Positions 1 through 7,345 of a stretch of DNA of 64,000 bases are shown here, piece after piece. Made by a program: the position numbers and the translations under genes. Source of the stretch: Ilyomonas limi (GTDB lineage: Bacteria; Bacteroidota; Bacteroidia; Chitinophagales; Chitinophagaceae); NCBI RefSeq assembly GCF_005233845.1, contig NZ_SZQL01000004.1, forward strand, positions 1 through 64,000, given 5' to 3'. Each line of letters begins with the position of its first letter. The stretch's first letter is position 1. The notes beneath the pieces are model-generated. The model ran no database searches. It saw only the letters and a program-made list of their open reading frames with translations, and was not told where the DNA came from.

Positions 1-145
1 GCTGTAGTAACATCTATGAGCTGAAGAATATTCAATCATGTAAATCCACAGCGTACTAAATCTATCTCTTTATGTAGTACCTTTATTCACATATCACCCC
101 TCGAAAACCGCTTTACATAGGATACTTTTGTTAGCGGCAGTGCAA

Positions 146-970
146 TTAATCTTTCTTGTCCCACTTTCCATTCAAAAACTCGAGTGAGACCTTTAAAAAC
201 TCAGATTGAAAATCGGCGTTCAGGTGTGGTAAATGTCCTCCGTTAGGAATAATCCAAAGCCGGCTGTTGGGTATGTATTGATGCATTTCTAACGCTTGCT
301 GTAACGGAACAGCCTCGTCATTATCTCCTTGTACAACCAACCATTTAGCCTTTATCGTACTCAAAATATCCGGAGTAAAGGAAGGGTCTCCATAAAGGGT
401 TAAGTTCTGCCAGAACGCCTTTGCCAAATACACCTGTTTTTCTGGGCCGTGTGGCGCGGCCCATTGCATAAATTGATTCAGTCCATTTTTTGTTACCCAC
501 TCTCTTGTGTACTTACTAAAATAAATTTGTGCCCCGATTGCAATAACAGATTTGAATCTCTCCGGCTGCATTATACTAAGATGTAGTAGCGTCATGCCTC
601 CGCTGCTTGCGCCAATTGCATTCACTTTGTTTAGTTTCAACGAGTCCAACAGGGCAAGAATAATTTTCGCATAGTCTCCATGCTTAAAATTGAAATCGTC
701 TTCCCTATAAATATCAGAGCGTCCATGCCCCATCATGTCAACGGCAATCGTTCTAAACTGTTTTGAGTAGGTCTCTACATAAGGCTTCCAATGGTCAGCA
801 GTTCCAAAAAAACTATGGAGTAATAAAAGAGGTTCTCCGTTACCGGTATCTTCATAATAAATTTTGGTCCCATTATAGTTAAAGAACTTTCCGTTAGGAT
901 TAATTTTTACTTGCCCGTATGTGGCGAAGCAGGAGATAAAAACCAAAATTAAAATTGTGAATTGTTTCAT
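146..970 (-). CDS. secreted alpha/beta-fold hydrolase
   Basis: A 274-residue alpha/beta hydrolase of unknown substrate. The first ~19 residues form a signal peptide (MKQFTILILVFISCFATYG), so it is probably exported. The core fold is visible: the oxyanion-loop segment LLLHSFFGTADHW near residue 50, the strand AVDMMGHGRSD near 77, the nucleophile elbow GASSGG near 120 (Ser nucleophile), an acid in VVQGDNDEAVP near 215, and the catalytic His in PNGGHLPHL near 245. This layout is typical of proline-iminopeptidase and epoxide-hydrolase-like enzymes, but the sequence does not decide the substrate. It lies between two sites containing CCGCTAA, one just after its stop and one before its start, and looks like a single-gene cassette rather than part of an operon. 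Confidence 0.88.
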   Translation of the reverse strand: MKQFTILILVFISCFATYGQVKINPNGKFFNYNGTKIYYEDTGNGEPLLLLHSFFGTADHWKPYVETYSKQFRTIAVDMMGHGRSDIYREDDFNFKHGDYAKIILALLDSLKLNKVNAIGASSGGMTLLHLSIMQPERFKSVIAIGAQIYFSKYTREWVTKNGLNQFMQWAAPHGPEKQVYLAKAFWQNLTLYGDPSFTPDILSTIKAKWLVVQGDNDEAVPLQQALEMHQYIPNSRLWIIPNGGHLPHLNADFQSEFLKVSLEFLNGKWDKKD

Positions 971-1000
971 TTTTTGATTTTTTGAAGTTGTGACTATATT

Positions 1001-1139
1001 GCCGCTAATGGATTAGGGCTTGCCGATGTACCGGCATTAGCATTCCGTCAGCTTAAATTTATTAATAAAGTTGGATAGTGTTCTATTGTTTAGCCTTTGT
1101 TCGTGAGCCGGTATATTAGCAAACCCCTGTTAGCGGTAG
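1001..1139. repeat. attC-like imperfect inverted repeat between two small genes
   Basis: The left arm (about 1001-1036) and right arm (about 1104-1139) are imperfect reverse complements over ~33 nt. Both ends carry CCGCTAA/TTAGCGG pairs, both inner ends carry TACCGGC/GCCGGTA pairs, and bulged, unpaired bases lie between. The spacer is ~65 nt. The whole element (~139 bp) sits exactly between two co-oriented minus-strand genes. The architecture (paired outer box, bulges, paired inner box, loop) is that of integron attC sites, although the outer boxes are not the classical RYYYAAC/GTTRRRY. Confidence 0.5.
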
Positions 1140-1209
1140 ACTTGTTTGTCCAGCCGATATAATACCTGTCTGAAATATTTATTCAAAGCACCAGTCCCAC
1201 TAAATGTCT

Positions 1210-1668
1210 CTAACACTTTTTGTGCTGCGTCAATCTCTGCTTGTCTGTATAATTGTTGGTCACATTTGAAATGCTGCCTAAATAAACCATTCTGTAAATT
1301 AAATTGTCAGGCTGAAGTTGTACAGCTTTGAAAAGCATCTGTTTTCCTTCTTTCTCCAAGTCGTCGTAGTCGCCATACTCATAAGGAAATATTGAGACCG
1401 TGTACCCTGCAATGAAATTGAAATCGGCATTGCCTGCAAAAGTTTTCTTGCCTTCGTCAAACATTATTTGCAGCAAGTGTCGCAAGTTTACTTTGTCATG
1501 GAAGCTACTCGGCGCATCTTCGATGACTGACCACAAAAAGAAATAAAAGTGCTTCCAGACCTTGTAGTCATTTTTATTCTGATTATAAAGTTTACTGTAA
1601 GTATCAAAAGCCTCGTCAAACCGTTCGTTGTCCTCTAAGGTGAATATGTCTTGAAGTGATTGTGTCAT
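1210..1668 (-). CDS. hypothetical helical (TPR-like) protein, probable frameshift near its C terminus
   Basis: A 152-residue open frame that I do not recognise by name. It is acidic and helical, with TPR-like helix pairs at the N terminus (NERFDEAFDTYSKLYNQN) and a long middle region. The last ~12 residues are basic and atypical. Shifting frame near 1238 gives 36 more residues (AEIDAAQKVLETFSGTGALN, then KYFRQVLYRLDKQVYR) that read as natural amphipathic helix and end at a TAA at 1130-1132, immediately before a CCGCTAA box. The native gene is therefore probably 1130-1668 with a one-base lesion or sequencing error. It sits in the cassette-like left edge of the window, with repeats on both sides. 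Confidence 0.6.
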   Translation of the reverse strand: MTQSLQDIFTLEDNERFDEAFDTYSKLYNQNKNDYKVWKHFYFFLWSVIEDAPSSFHDKVNLRHLLQIMFDEGKKTFAGNADFNFIAGYTVSIFPYEYGDYDDLEKEGKQMLFKAVQLQPDNLIYRMVYLGSISNVTNNYTDKQRLTQHKKC

Positions 1669-1719
1669 TTTGAAGACTGTGTCAGCTTACAGCCAACTCC
1701 CAAATATACGCAACCCTAA

Positions 1720-1766
1720 CTAACGGATTGCGCAAGTCCATCCGACAGCCGGCGCATTTGCGTAAC
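1720..1766. repeat. short imperfect palindrome at the right border of the cassette-like region
   Basis: The left arm CTAACGGATTGCGCAAG (from 1720) and the right arm CCGGCGCATTTGCGTAAC (ending 1766) form an imperfect GC-rich hairpin. It separates the small-gene region from the housekeeping-type gene at 1897. It may be the outermost recombination-like site of the array, but its boxes differ from those at 1001-1139. Confidence 0.3.
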
Positions 1767-1878
1767 TATTGCTAATCGTATTGTTCTTACCGGAACAATT
1801 AAATGGCAATTCAACCCCCATTTACCAGCCTGTTCCTTTTTTACCATCTCTCTCTACCATTCAAACCCAAAAAGCTAC

Positions 1879-1886
1879 TATTTTTG
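1879..1886 (+). promoter_or_regulatory. putative Bacteroidota -7 box (TATTTTTG)
   Basis: TATTTTTG matches the Bacteroidota -7 consensus TAnnTTTG and lies 10 nt before the ATG of the nucleoside kinase, implying a very short leader. I see no good -33 TTTG partner, so the call is weak. Confidence 0.3.
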
Positions 1887-1896
1887 ATGCTCCTGA

Positions 1897-2529
1897 ATGC
1901 AATACCATTACATTACCATAGAAGGAAACATTGGAGCCGGCAAAACCACGCTGGCGCACCTGCTGGCAAAAAGACTGAATGCAAGACTGATACTGGAAGA
2001 GTTTGCCGATAATCCTTTTCTACCTAAGTTTTACGAAAATCCAAAGCAGTACGCCTTTCCGCTGGAACTGTTTTTTATGGCAGAACGGTTTAAGCAGCAA
2101 AAAGATATGCTGCATACCACCGATTTATTTCACAGTATTACGGTGTCAGATTACCTCTTTACCAAATGCCTGCTTTTTGCCAAAGTCAACTTGCCCGAAG
2201 AAGAGTTTAAACTCTACCAAAAGCTGTTTGATATTATGGAGCAGCAACTCATTTTTCCGGATTTGCTTATTTATCTGCACAGCCCGGTAAGCAGGCTGCA
2301 GGCAAACATTAAGCGGCGCAACCGCTCGTACGAGCAACAAATACCCGACAGTTACCTGTTGAATATACAAGAAACCTATATGAATTACATCAGGCAATGC
2401 GGGATAAAAACCATTTTTATCGATGCTTCCAATGCCGATTTTTTGAGCGACGAAACGCACCTGCAGGCAGTGCTGAATGTACTGCATGATGGCTTTGCAG
2501 GAGACCAGTTTTATTTGGAGTTTGAATAG
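1897..2529 (+). CDS. deoxynucleoside kinase
   Basis: A cytoplasmic kinase of the dNK family (deoxyadenosine/deoxyguanosine-kinase-like) that phosphorylates a deoxynucleoside for the salvage pathway. The protein begins MQYHYITIEGNIGAGKTTLA: strand plus P-loop GNIGAGKT at residues ~9-16. The EEF segment near 35 is the usual catalytic-base region. The arginine-rich RRNRSYEQQIPDSYL segment near 142 corresponds to the lid. At 210 residues it has the normal length. The ATG at 1897 directly precedes the P-loop strand, so no other start is plausible. It is followed after 76 bp by an MFS transporter on the same strand. Substrate preference cannot be read from the sequence. Confidence 0.9.
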   Translation: MQYHYITIEGNIGAGKTTLAHLLAKRLNARLILEEFADNPFLPKFYENPKQYAFPLELFFMAERFKQQKDMLHTTDLFHSITVSDYLFTKCLLFAKVNLPEEEFKLYQKLFDIMEQQLIFPDLLIYLHSPVSRLQANIKRRNRSYEQQIPDSYLLNIQETYMNYIRQCGIKTIFIDASNADFLSDETHLQAVLNVLHDGFAGDQFYLEFE

Positions 2530-2530
2530 A

Positions 2531-2580
2531 TGTTTCCAGTTGCCAGATACCGGCTACCAGTAACTCCAGACTGGCATCCG
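2531..2580. repeat. degenerate CCAGT/ACTGG intergenic repeat
   Basis: The spacer between the kinase and MFS genes holds short quasi-repeats of CCAGTTGCCAG, TACCGGCTACCAGTAACT and CCAGACTGG. They resemble the copies at 36741-36836, suggesting a dispersed intergenic repeat family. Confidence 0.35.
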
Positions 2581-2605
2581 CATTTGAATAACCTTAACCA
2601 ACAGC

Positions 2606-3853
2606 ATGGCTGAACCAATTACTAAATACAATCCGTTTGCATCTGTAAATATTATCGAATATCGCAACCTGCTGATGGGCAGGTTTACTTTTACCTTCGC
2701 TATCCGCATGCTTACCACCGTTATGGGCTGGTGGATCTACAACCTCACCAACGACCCGTTTGCAATTGGTCTCATTGGTCTTTCGGAAGTAATACCGGCG
2801 GTAAGCATGGCGCTCTATGCCGGGCATATTATAGACCTGAGCGAAAAGCGGAAACTCCTGCTTACCTGTATTGGCTTATACGCATTGGCAGCCGCTATTT
2901 TCTTCTTTTTATCCACGCATTTTACGGCACAGCATTTAAGCAATCACAACATTGCCGCCTGTATTTATGCAGTTATTTTTTGTACTGGTATTGTACGCTC
3001 ATTTGGTGGGCCTACTTTTAGTGTGCTGGTAGCTATCATAGTGCCCAGAGCGTTGCTGCAAAATGCTACTACCTGGAGCCAGGGCGCATATATGTCCGCC
3101 TCGGTGATGGGACATGCGATTGGCGGATTTTTAATTGCCGGTTTTGGCATTACCGGTACGCTGGCAGTTATTGTTTTTATGCTGATTGTTTCCTTTTTAT
3201 GCCTTTTTCGGTTACATAAAAAACCACCGTTAAACGAGCGTAGTGAAAAGCGCACCTGGGAGAGCGTGCGGGAAGGGCTGGTATTCGTATATAAAACAAA
3301 AGAACTGCTCGGTGCTATTTCGCTCGATTTGTTTGCCGTATTGTTTGGCGGTGCGGTAGCAATGGTACCGGTATATGCAAGAGATATATTGAAGGTTGGT
3401 CCGCAAGGCTTTGGCTTTCTCAACGGGGCTTCGGATATGGGGGCGATATCAATTGTTATTCTCATTACCTTATTTCCCCTAAAACGCAGGCAAGGCAGTA
3501 AACTAATGTATGCCGTGGCAGGGTTTGGTATTTGTATCATCGTTTTTGCCGTATCCAAATGGTTCTGGTTATCCTTTTTTGCATTAATGATAAGCGGTAT
3601 GCTGGATGGCGTCAGCGTGGTGGTGCGTGGTACTATTTCGCAGTTGAAAACGCCGGATAATATGCGTGGCCGTGTGTTGAGTGTAAACAGTATGTTTATC
3701 AATAGCAGCAACGAATTAGGCCAGTTTGAAAGTGGTGTAACGGCAAAGTTGATGGGCGTAGTGCCATCCGTAGTGTTTGGCGGCTGTATGACTTTATTGG
3801 TAGTAATTATTACCTGGTTTAAAGCGCCCAGTTTGAGAAAAATGGAATATTAA
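2606..3853 (+). CDS. MFS transporter (MFS_3 / efflux type)
   Basis: A 415-residue inner-membrane protein with about 12 hydrophobic segments. The N-terminal part (YNPFASVNIIEYRNLLMGRF, then a helix ending WWIYNLTNDPFAIGLIGLSE) is typical of the enterobactin-exporter-like MFS_3 group common in Bacteroidota. The cytoplasmic loop LDGVSVVVRGTISQL, then DNMRGRVLSVNSMFI near 330-355, is the conserved R-G-R signature of that group. It probably exports a small hydrophobic or siderophore-like compound, with substrate unknown. It follows the nucleoside kinase by 76 bp on the same strand, so cotranscription is possible but no functional link is evident. Confidence 0.85.
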   Translation: MAEPITKYNPFASVNIIEYRNLLMGRFTFTFAIRMLTTVMGWWIYNLTNDPFAIGLIGLSEVIPAVSMALYAGHIIDLSEKRKLLLTCIGLYALAAAIFFFLSTHFTAQHLSNHNIAACIYAVIFCTGIVRSFGGPTFSVLVAIIVPRALLQNATTWSQGAYMSASVMGHAIGGFLIAGFGITGTLAVIVFMLIVSFLCLFRLHKKPPLNERSEKRTWESVREGLVFVYKTKELLGAISLDLFAVLFGGAVAMVPVYARDILKVGPQGFGFLNGASDMGAISIVILITLFPLKRRQGSKLMYAVAGFGICIIVFAVSKWFWLSFFALMISGMLDGVSVVVRGTISQLKTPDNMRGRVLSVNSMFINSSNELGQFESGVTAKLMGVVPSVVFGGCMTLLVVIITWFKAPSLRKMEY

Positions 3854-4217
3854 GATGTAAGCTTTTAAGATACAAAATGACAAGGAGCATGTTTGAAAGT
3901 TTACAGGTTCCATTGTGTATGAGTTTGTAAATTGAATGGAAAAATGTAACCGTTAAGGCGTGAAAACGCAAAGCATTTATTTAATAAAATTCATTTGCGT
4001 AACCCTGCTTTTACCGGCTGACTCAGATTTCTTCAGGACTTTGGAGTTTATGCGATCCGTAAACTATCAAACTCGTAAGCCCTTAAACTTACTGCTCCCG
4101 CTGTACATGGTCATCTATCATCTGTCCACTCTATTTTCCTTTCATCCGTTTATTTTACAATAACTTTATTCCAAATAGAGAAAACAATATTTTCGCTTAC
4201 TTAAAAAACTACTATTT
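3854..4217. other. intergenic stretch without a recognisable gene
   Basis: A 364-bp AT-rich spacer between the MFS gene and the DUF4836 gene. It contains a remnant of the GGCGTGAAAACGCAAAG type near 3956 (related to the dispersed inverted repeats at 33134 and 48668). The 67-codon open frame in it has no gene-like composition. Confidence 0.5.
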
Positions 4218-5915
4218 ATGACGAAAACAGCTTGCCGCTACGGCACTTTTCTTTTCCTGATAGTCATTTTGATTTCTTCCTGTTCTAAGAAAGCGCCTAA
4301 GCAAACGCAATATATACCCAAAGATGCGAGTGCCGTGTTCAGCATCAACCCCAAACAGTTGTTTGATAAGCTGAACAACAATCACGTGAATATTGATTCC
4401 ATTATGAAAGCTGCTTCTGATGACAGCACGATGCGGTGGACGATGGAAGATATTAAAAATTCGGGTATTGACATGGATGCAGATGTGTACCTGTTTGCAC
4501 AGCAGGCAGGCTCTATTATGAGCGGACAAAACTCGGTATTGGGTTTTGTTGGCGCTTTGCGCAGTACTTCGGATTTTGAAGCTTTTTTGAAGAAAAAAAT
4601 GCCTTCGGTACAATTTCAAAAAGCAAGCGGCTACTCGTATGCCAACCTGAAGGAGGGTTTTGTTGCCGGCTGGAACGATGATGCCGCTATCATAACCAAA
4701 GCAACCAGCATGAATATGCAAAGCGGCGAAATGAACAGCGATGATTTTGGTGCTTCGCAAAAAGCACTCACTACCTATTTCACCCAAAAGGAAGATGCTT
4801 CCATTGCTTCGGTAGATGCCTTTAAAGATGCGGCAAAAGAAAAAGCCGATATGCATTTGTTCACTTCTTCCAATGCTGCTTTGGCTACTATACCTATGCT
4901 GGGTATGAGTAAAGCTTCAGATTTGCTAAAAGATTTATACAGCGCCAGCACTATCAATTTTGAAGATGGCAGAGTGGTGATGGATTCAAAAGCATATATG
5001 AATGATATGCTTGCTGATACACTTAAGAAATATACCGGCTCAAAAGTGAACATGGATATGGTAGATCATTATCCCGGTGCAGTGAACGGCTTTGCGGTGT
5101 TTTCGTTCGATCCCAGGCTGCTTACTGCTGTTATGAACATAGCTGGCGTTACCACCACTGCCAATCAGGGGTTGCAGCAGTTTGGCTTTACGGTAGATGA
5201 TGTAATAAGAGCGTTTAAGGGCGATTTTGCTATTATTTTTTCCAACTTTGGTGTAGAAGAAAAAGCCAGTCCGGAATATCCTGGTATTAAATATAAACAA
5301 CCAGCTGTCAAGATGCTTATCAATGCAGCTATTGGCGATAAAGCATCGTACGATAAAGTGGTGGCAGGTTTGGCGGCGAAAGGAATTATGGTGCAAAAAG
5401 ATGGTCAGTATATGCTGAAAGAAATGGCAGAAGGTACAGCCGATGGTTATGTAATGAATGCCGATGCTAAAAACCTGATCGTGGCTTCGGATGCAGCTTT
5501 ATTACAGCAATACAAAGCCGGCACCGGCAAAGTAGTACTGCCGCAAGGTATTGAAGACAAAGCAAGGGGAAATGCCATGGCTTTTTATGCGGATATTACT
5601 TCTATGCTCAATGCCATTCCGCCCGATACTACCGGCCAGCCAATGATGAACAGTGCAAAACAAACTTTTAGAGATGCCATTATTACCAGCGAGAACATCA
5701 ATGGCAACTCTGTAAAAGGGCGCCTTGAATTGCGCCTGGTAAATGAAAAAGAAAACAGCCTGGCTGCACTTAGCCGTTATTTTGGTACGGTAGCAAATAC
5801 GATAGGCGAGATGAAAGAAATGAATGGTATGAATGATGATACTTTTGGTGCACCAAAACCGGAGGATATGGATACAGCCGCAATGGAGCCGCCCAAAATG
5901 GAACCTGAAAAGTAG
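4218..5915 (+). CDS. DUF4836 family lipoprotein
   Basis: A 565-residue envelope lipoprotein of the Bacteroidota family DUF4836, function unknown. The signal peptide ends in the lipobox ISSC (Cys ~22) followed by SKK. The mature part begins with the family hallmark QYIPKDASAVFSINPKQLFDK near residues 32-52, and several repeated beta/alpha units follow (for example DVYLFAQQAG and GFVGALRSTSDFEAFLKKK). The C terminus is low complexity, Met/Pro/Glu rich (PKPEDMDTAAMEPPKMEPEK). It stands alone and is followed by a strong hairpin terminator at 5935. Anchoring is inferred from the lipobox; nothing in the sequence shows catalysis. Confidence 0.88.
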   Translation: MTKTACRYGTFLFLIVILISSCSKKAPKQTQYIPKDASAVFSINPKQLFDKLNNNHVNIDSIMKAASDDSTMRWTMEDIKNSGIDMDADVYLFAQQAGSIMSGQNSVLGFVGALRSTSDFEAFLKKKMPSVQFQKASGYSYANLKEGFVAGWNDDAAIITKATSMNMQSGEMNSDDFGASQKALTTYFTQKEDASIASVDAFKDAAKEKADMHLFTSSNAALATIPMLGMSKASDLLKDLYSASTINFEDGRVVMDSKAYMNDMLADTLKKYTGSKVNMDMVDHYPGAVNGFAVFSFDPRLLTAVMNIAGVTTTANQGLQQFGFTVDDVIRAFKGDFAIIFSNFGVEEKASPEYPGIKYKQPAVKMLINAAIGDKASYDKVVAGLAAKGIMVQKDGQYMLKEMAEGTADGYVMNADAKNLIVASDAALLQQYKAGTGKVVLPQGIEDKARGNAMAFYADITSMLNAIPPDTTGQPMMNSAKQTFRDAIITSENINGNSVKGRLELRLVNEKENSLAALSRYFGTVANTIGEMKEMNGMNDDTFGAPKPEDMDTAAMEPPKMEPEK

Positions 5916-5934
5916 TTTTTAAATGGTAAATTGT

Positions 5935-5972
5935 AAGTGCCATGCCGCTGAGCGGCATGGCACTTTATTTTT
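5935..5972 (+). terminator. rho-independent terminator after the DUF4836 gene
   Basis: A perfect 14-bp stem (AAGTGCCATGCCGC, loop TGA, GCGGCATGGCACTT) is followed by TATTTTT, 19 bp after the stop codon. Confidence 0.85.
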
Positions 5973-6154
5973 GGAGCAAATAGCAATGTTGCTAACTGTT
6001 ACAGTAGCTGATGTTATTCCATTAAATGCAAGGCTGGTTTACTTAAAATTATTTGCATTTATAGTTTCAAAGAAAGGACGTTATGCAAAGTAATCTTTAC
6101 CCTTCTTTATGCCTTTGCAACTTTTTGGATAAAGAGGTATTTTTAAACAGTCTC

Positions 6155-6895
6155 TTAATCCAAAAAATGCGCGTACTTGTTTTGCTGTAACCAGTTCTTC
6201 ATTTCATCATAGTTTTCTATCATATCTTCCAGCTTACTGGGGTTTAATTTTTTGGAGACCGGCGCTAAGGGTATATCTTTTACATTAATAAAGTTTAGAA
6301 TCTTACTTATCGTGGCATCCCAGTTATCAAAATCTTCATACGCAATTGTAAGCCTGTTCATAGATGCCGTTGTTTGTTCAAGCTGCTTGTTAATGCTGTT
6401 TATGTCTGCCATTTTTTTGCCGAGCATAGTTGTATCTACATGAAACTTAGGCAACTTCTCCGTGGTTTTTCCATTGTTGTGATAAATGCCGGTATGCCTT
6501 GCTCTAAGATCTGATAAGGTATTCTTCAATAAATTTTCGCGCAGGAGCAAAATAACCTTTACATCATTTTTTTTAATGTAATCAATAATGCCGGGTAAGT
6601 AAGCCGTTTGAAAATGCATGAGTTTGAATCCTTTTGCATGTTCACCATTCCTGGCAGTAAAAAACCTGTTGAGAAAAGATTTCAGATTCAGCCACATATT
6701 GGGGAAGTTCAGCATATAAATCAGCTTGTTAGATACGGGTAATTTCCAGAAACGGAAGCTACATTCACCATGAAAGCTGGTGCCCCCCAGCAGGAATACT
6801 TCACCTGCACAAAATATTTCGGGGTGCGTATCGAGCGATTTTACTAATAAAGTAGAGCCTGTTCTTGGGGTAGTAAACACAATAAACTTCGTCAT
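6155..6895 (-). CDS. sulfotransferase family protein
   Basis: A 246-residue PAPS-dependent sulfotransferase of the Stf0/NodH-like group. The 5'-phosphosulfate loop is visible at the N terminus (FTTPRTGSTLLVKSL, residues 6-20). The 3'-phosphate-binding region is likely VILLLRENLLKNTLSDLRAR near 115-134, with Arg and Ser/Asn ligands. The rest is helical, ending in a Lys/Asn-rich tail. Family members transfer sulfate from PAPS to a carbohydrate, lipid or small acceptor; here the acceptor is unknown, and no polysaccharide or lipid biosynthesis genes are nearby. It is a single minus-strand gene with no obvious operon partner. Confidence 0.82.
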   Translation of the reverse strand: MTKFIVFTTPRTGSTLLVKSLDTHPEIFCAGEVFLLGGTSFHGECSFRFWKLPVSNKLIYMLNFPNMWLNLKSFLNRFFTARNGEHAKGFKLMHFQTAYLPGIIDYIKKNDVKVILLLRENLLKNTLSDLRARHTGIYHNNGKTTEKLPKFHVDTTMLGKKMADINSINKQLEQTTASMNRLTIAYEDFDNWDATISKILNFINVKDIPLAPVSKKLNPSKLEDMIENYDEMKNWLQQNKYAHFLD

Positions 6896-7345
6896 ACGGT
6901 TTTATTCTTTAGCTCAGTTATGGCTGCTGTTTTATCCTGCACTCCATCTGTTGCTGTTATGGTGGTACTTGCCGGCAAATATATCAGTAAATTGTTATAT
7001 TCTTAACTGCTTCGTTAAAACATTCAGTAGTGTTTTCAAATGTATGATGGGATGTTGATATATTCCTTTTGCCAACTGCTGTAAAGCATTTAACACATAT
7101 TATCATACATTTGAAAACACTACCAAATATTCTTTACCGCAGAAAACGGTATAAAATATACAGGTAAAACAAATCTTCGCTTAAAACTTAGGATTTGATG
7201 CAGTAAACTTTTAGCGGTTTTTTGCCATTTACCAATTATTCCCCAACGCTTAATAAATCAACTGGCAAAAATATATAACTGACTGTTGATTGGCTTGTAT
7301 GAATTGTAGTGAAATGCAGTGGATGTATTTTATATTTGGTCGCGC
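6896..7345. other. intergenic region with a perfect 22-bp inverted repeat (7027-7048 / 7102-7123)
   Basis: A 450-bp AT-rich spacer between divergently transcribed genes. GTAGTGTTTTCAAATGTATG and two further bases (7027-7048) recur as a perfect reverse complement at 7102-7123, 53 bp apart. There is no target-site duplication and no coding potential between the arms. It could be a MITE remnant, a long hairpin or paired operators for the flanking promoters. Confidence 0.6.

Noticed and set aside
2965-3711. 248-codon open frame on the minus strand inside the MFS transporter gene
   Set aside because: Antisense shadow of a well-supported gene; composition (Ile/Thr/Pro/Asn runs) and lack of domains indicate it is not coding.
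3960-4163. 67-codon open frame in the spacer before the DUF4836 gene
   Set aside because: No domain, atypical composition, and begins in a dispersed repeat remnant.
4212-4856. 214-codon minus-strand open frame opposite the DUF4836 gene
   Set aside because: Shadow frame; His/Arg/Phe-rich without family features.
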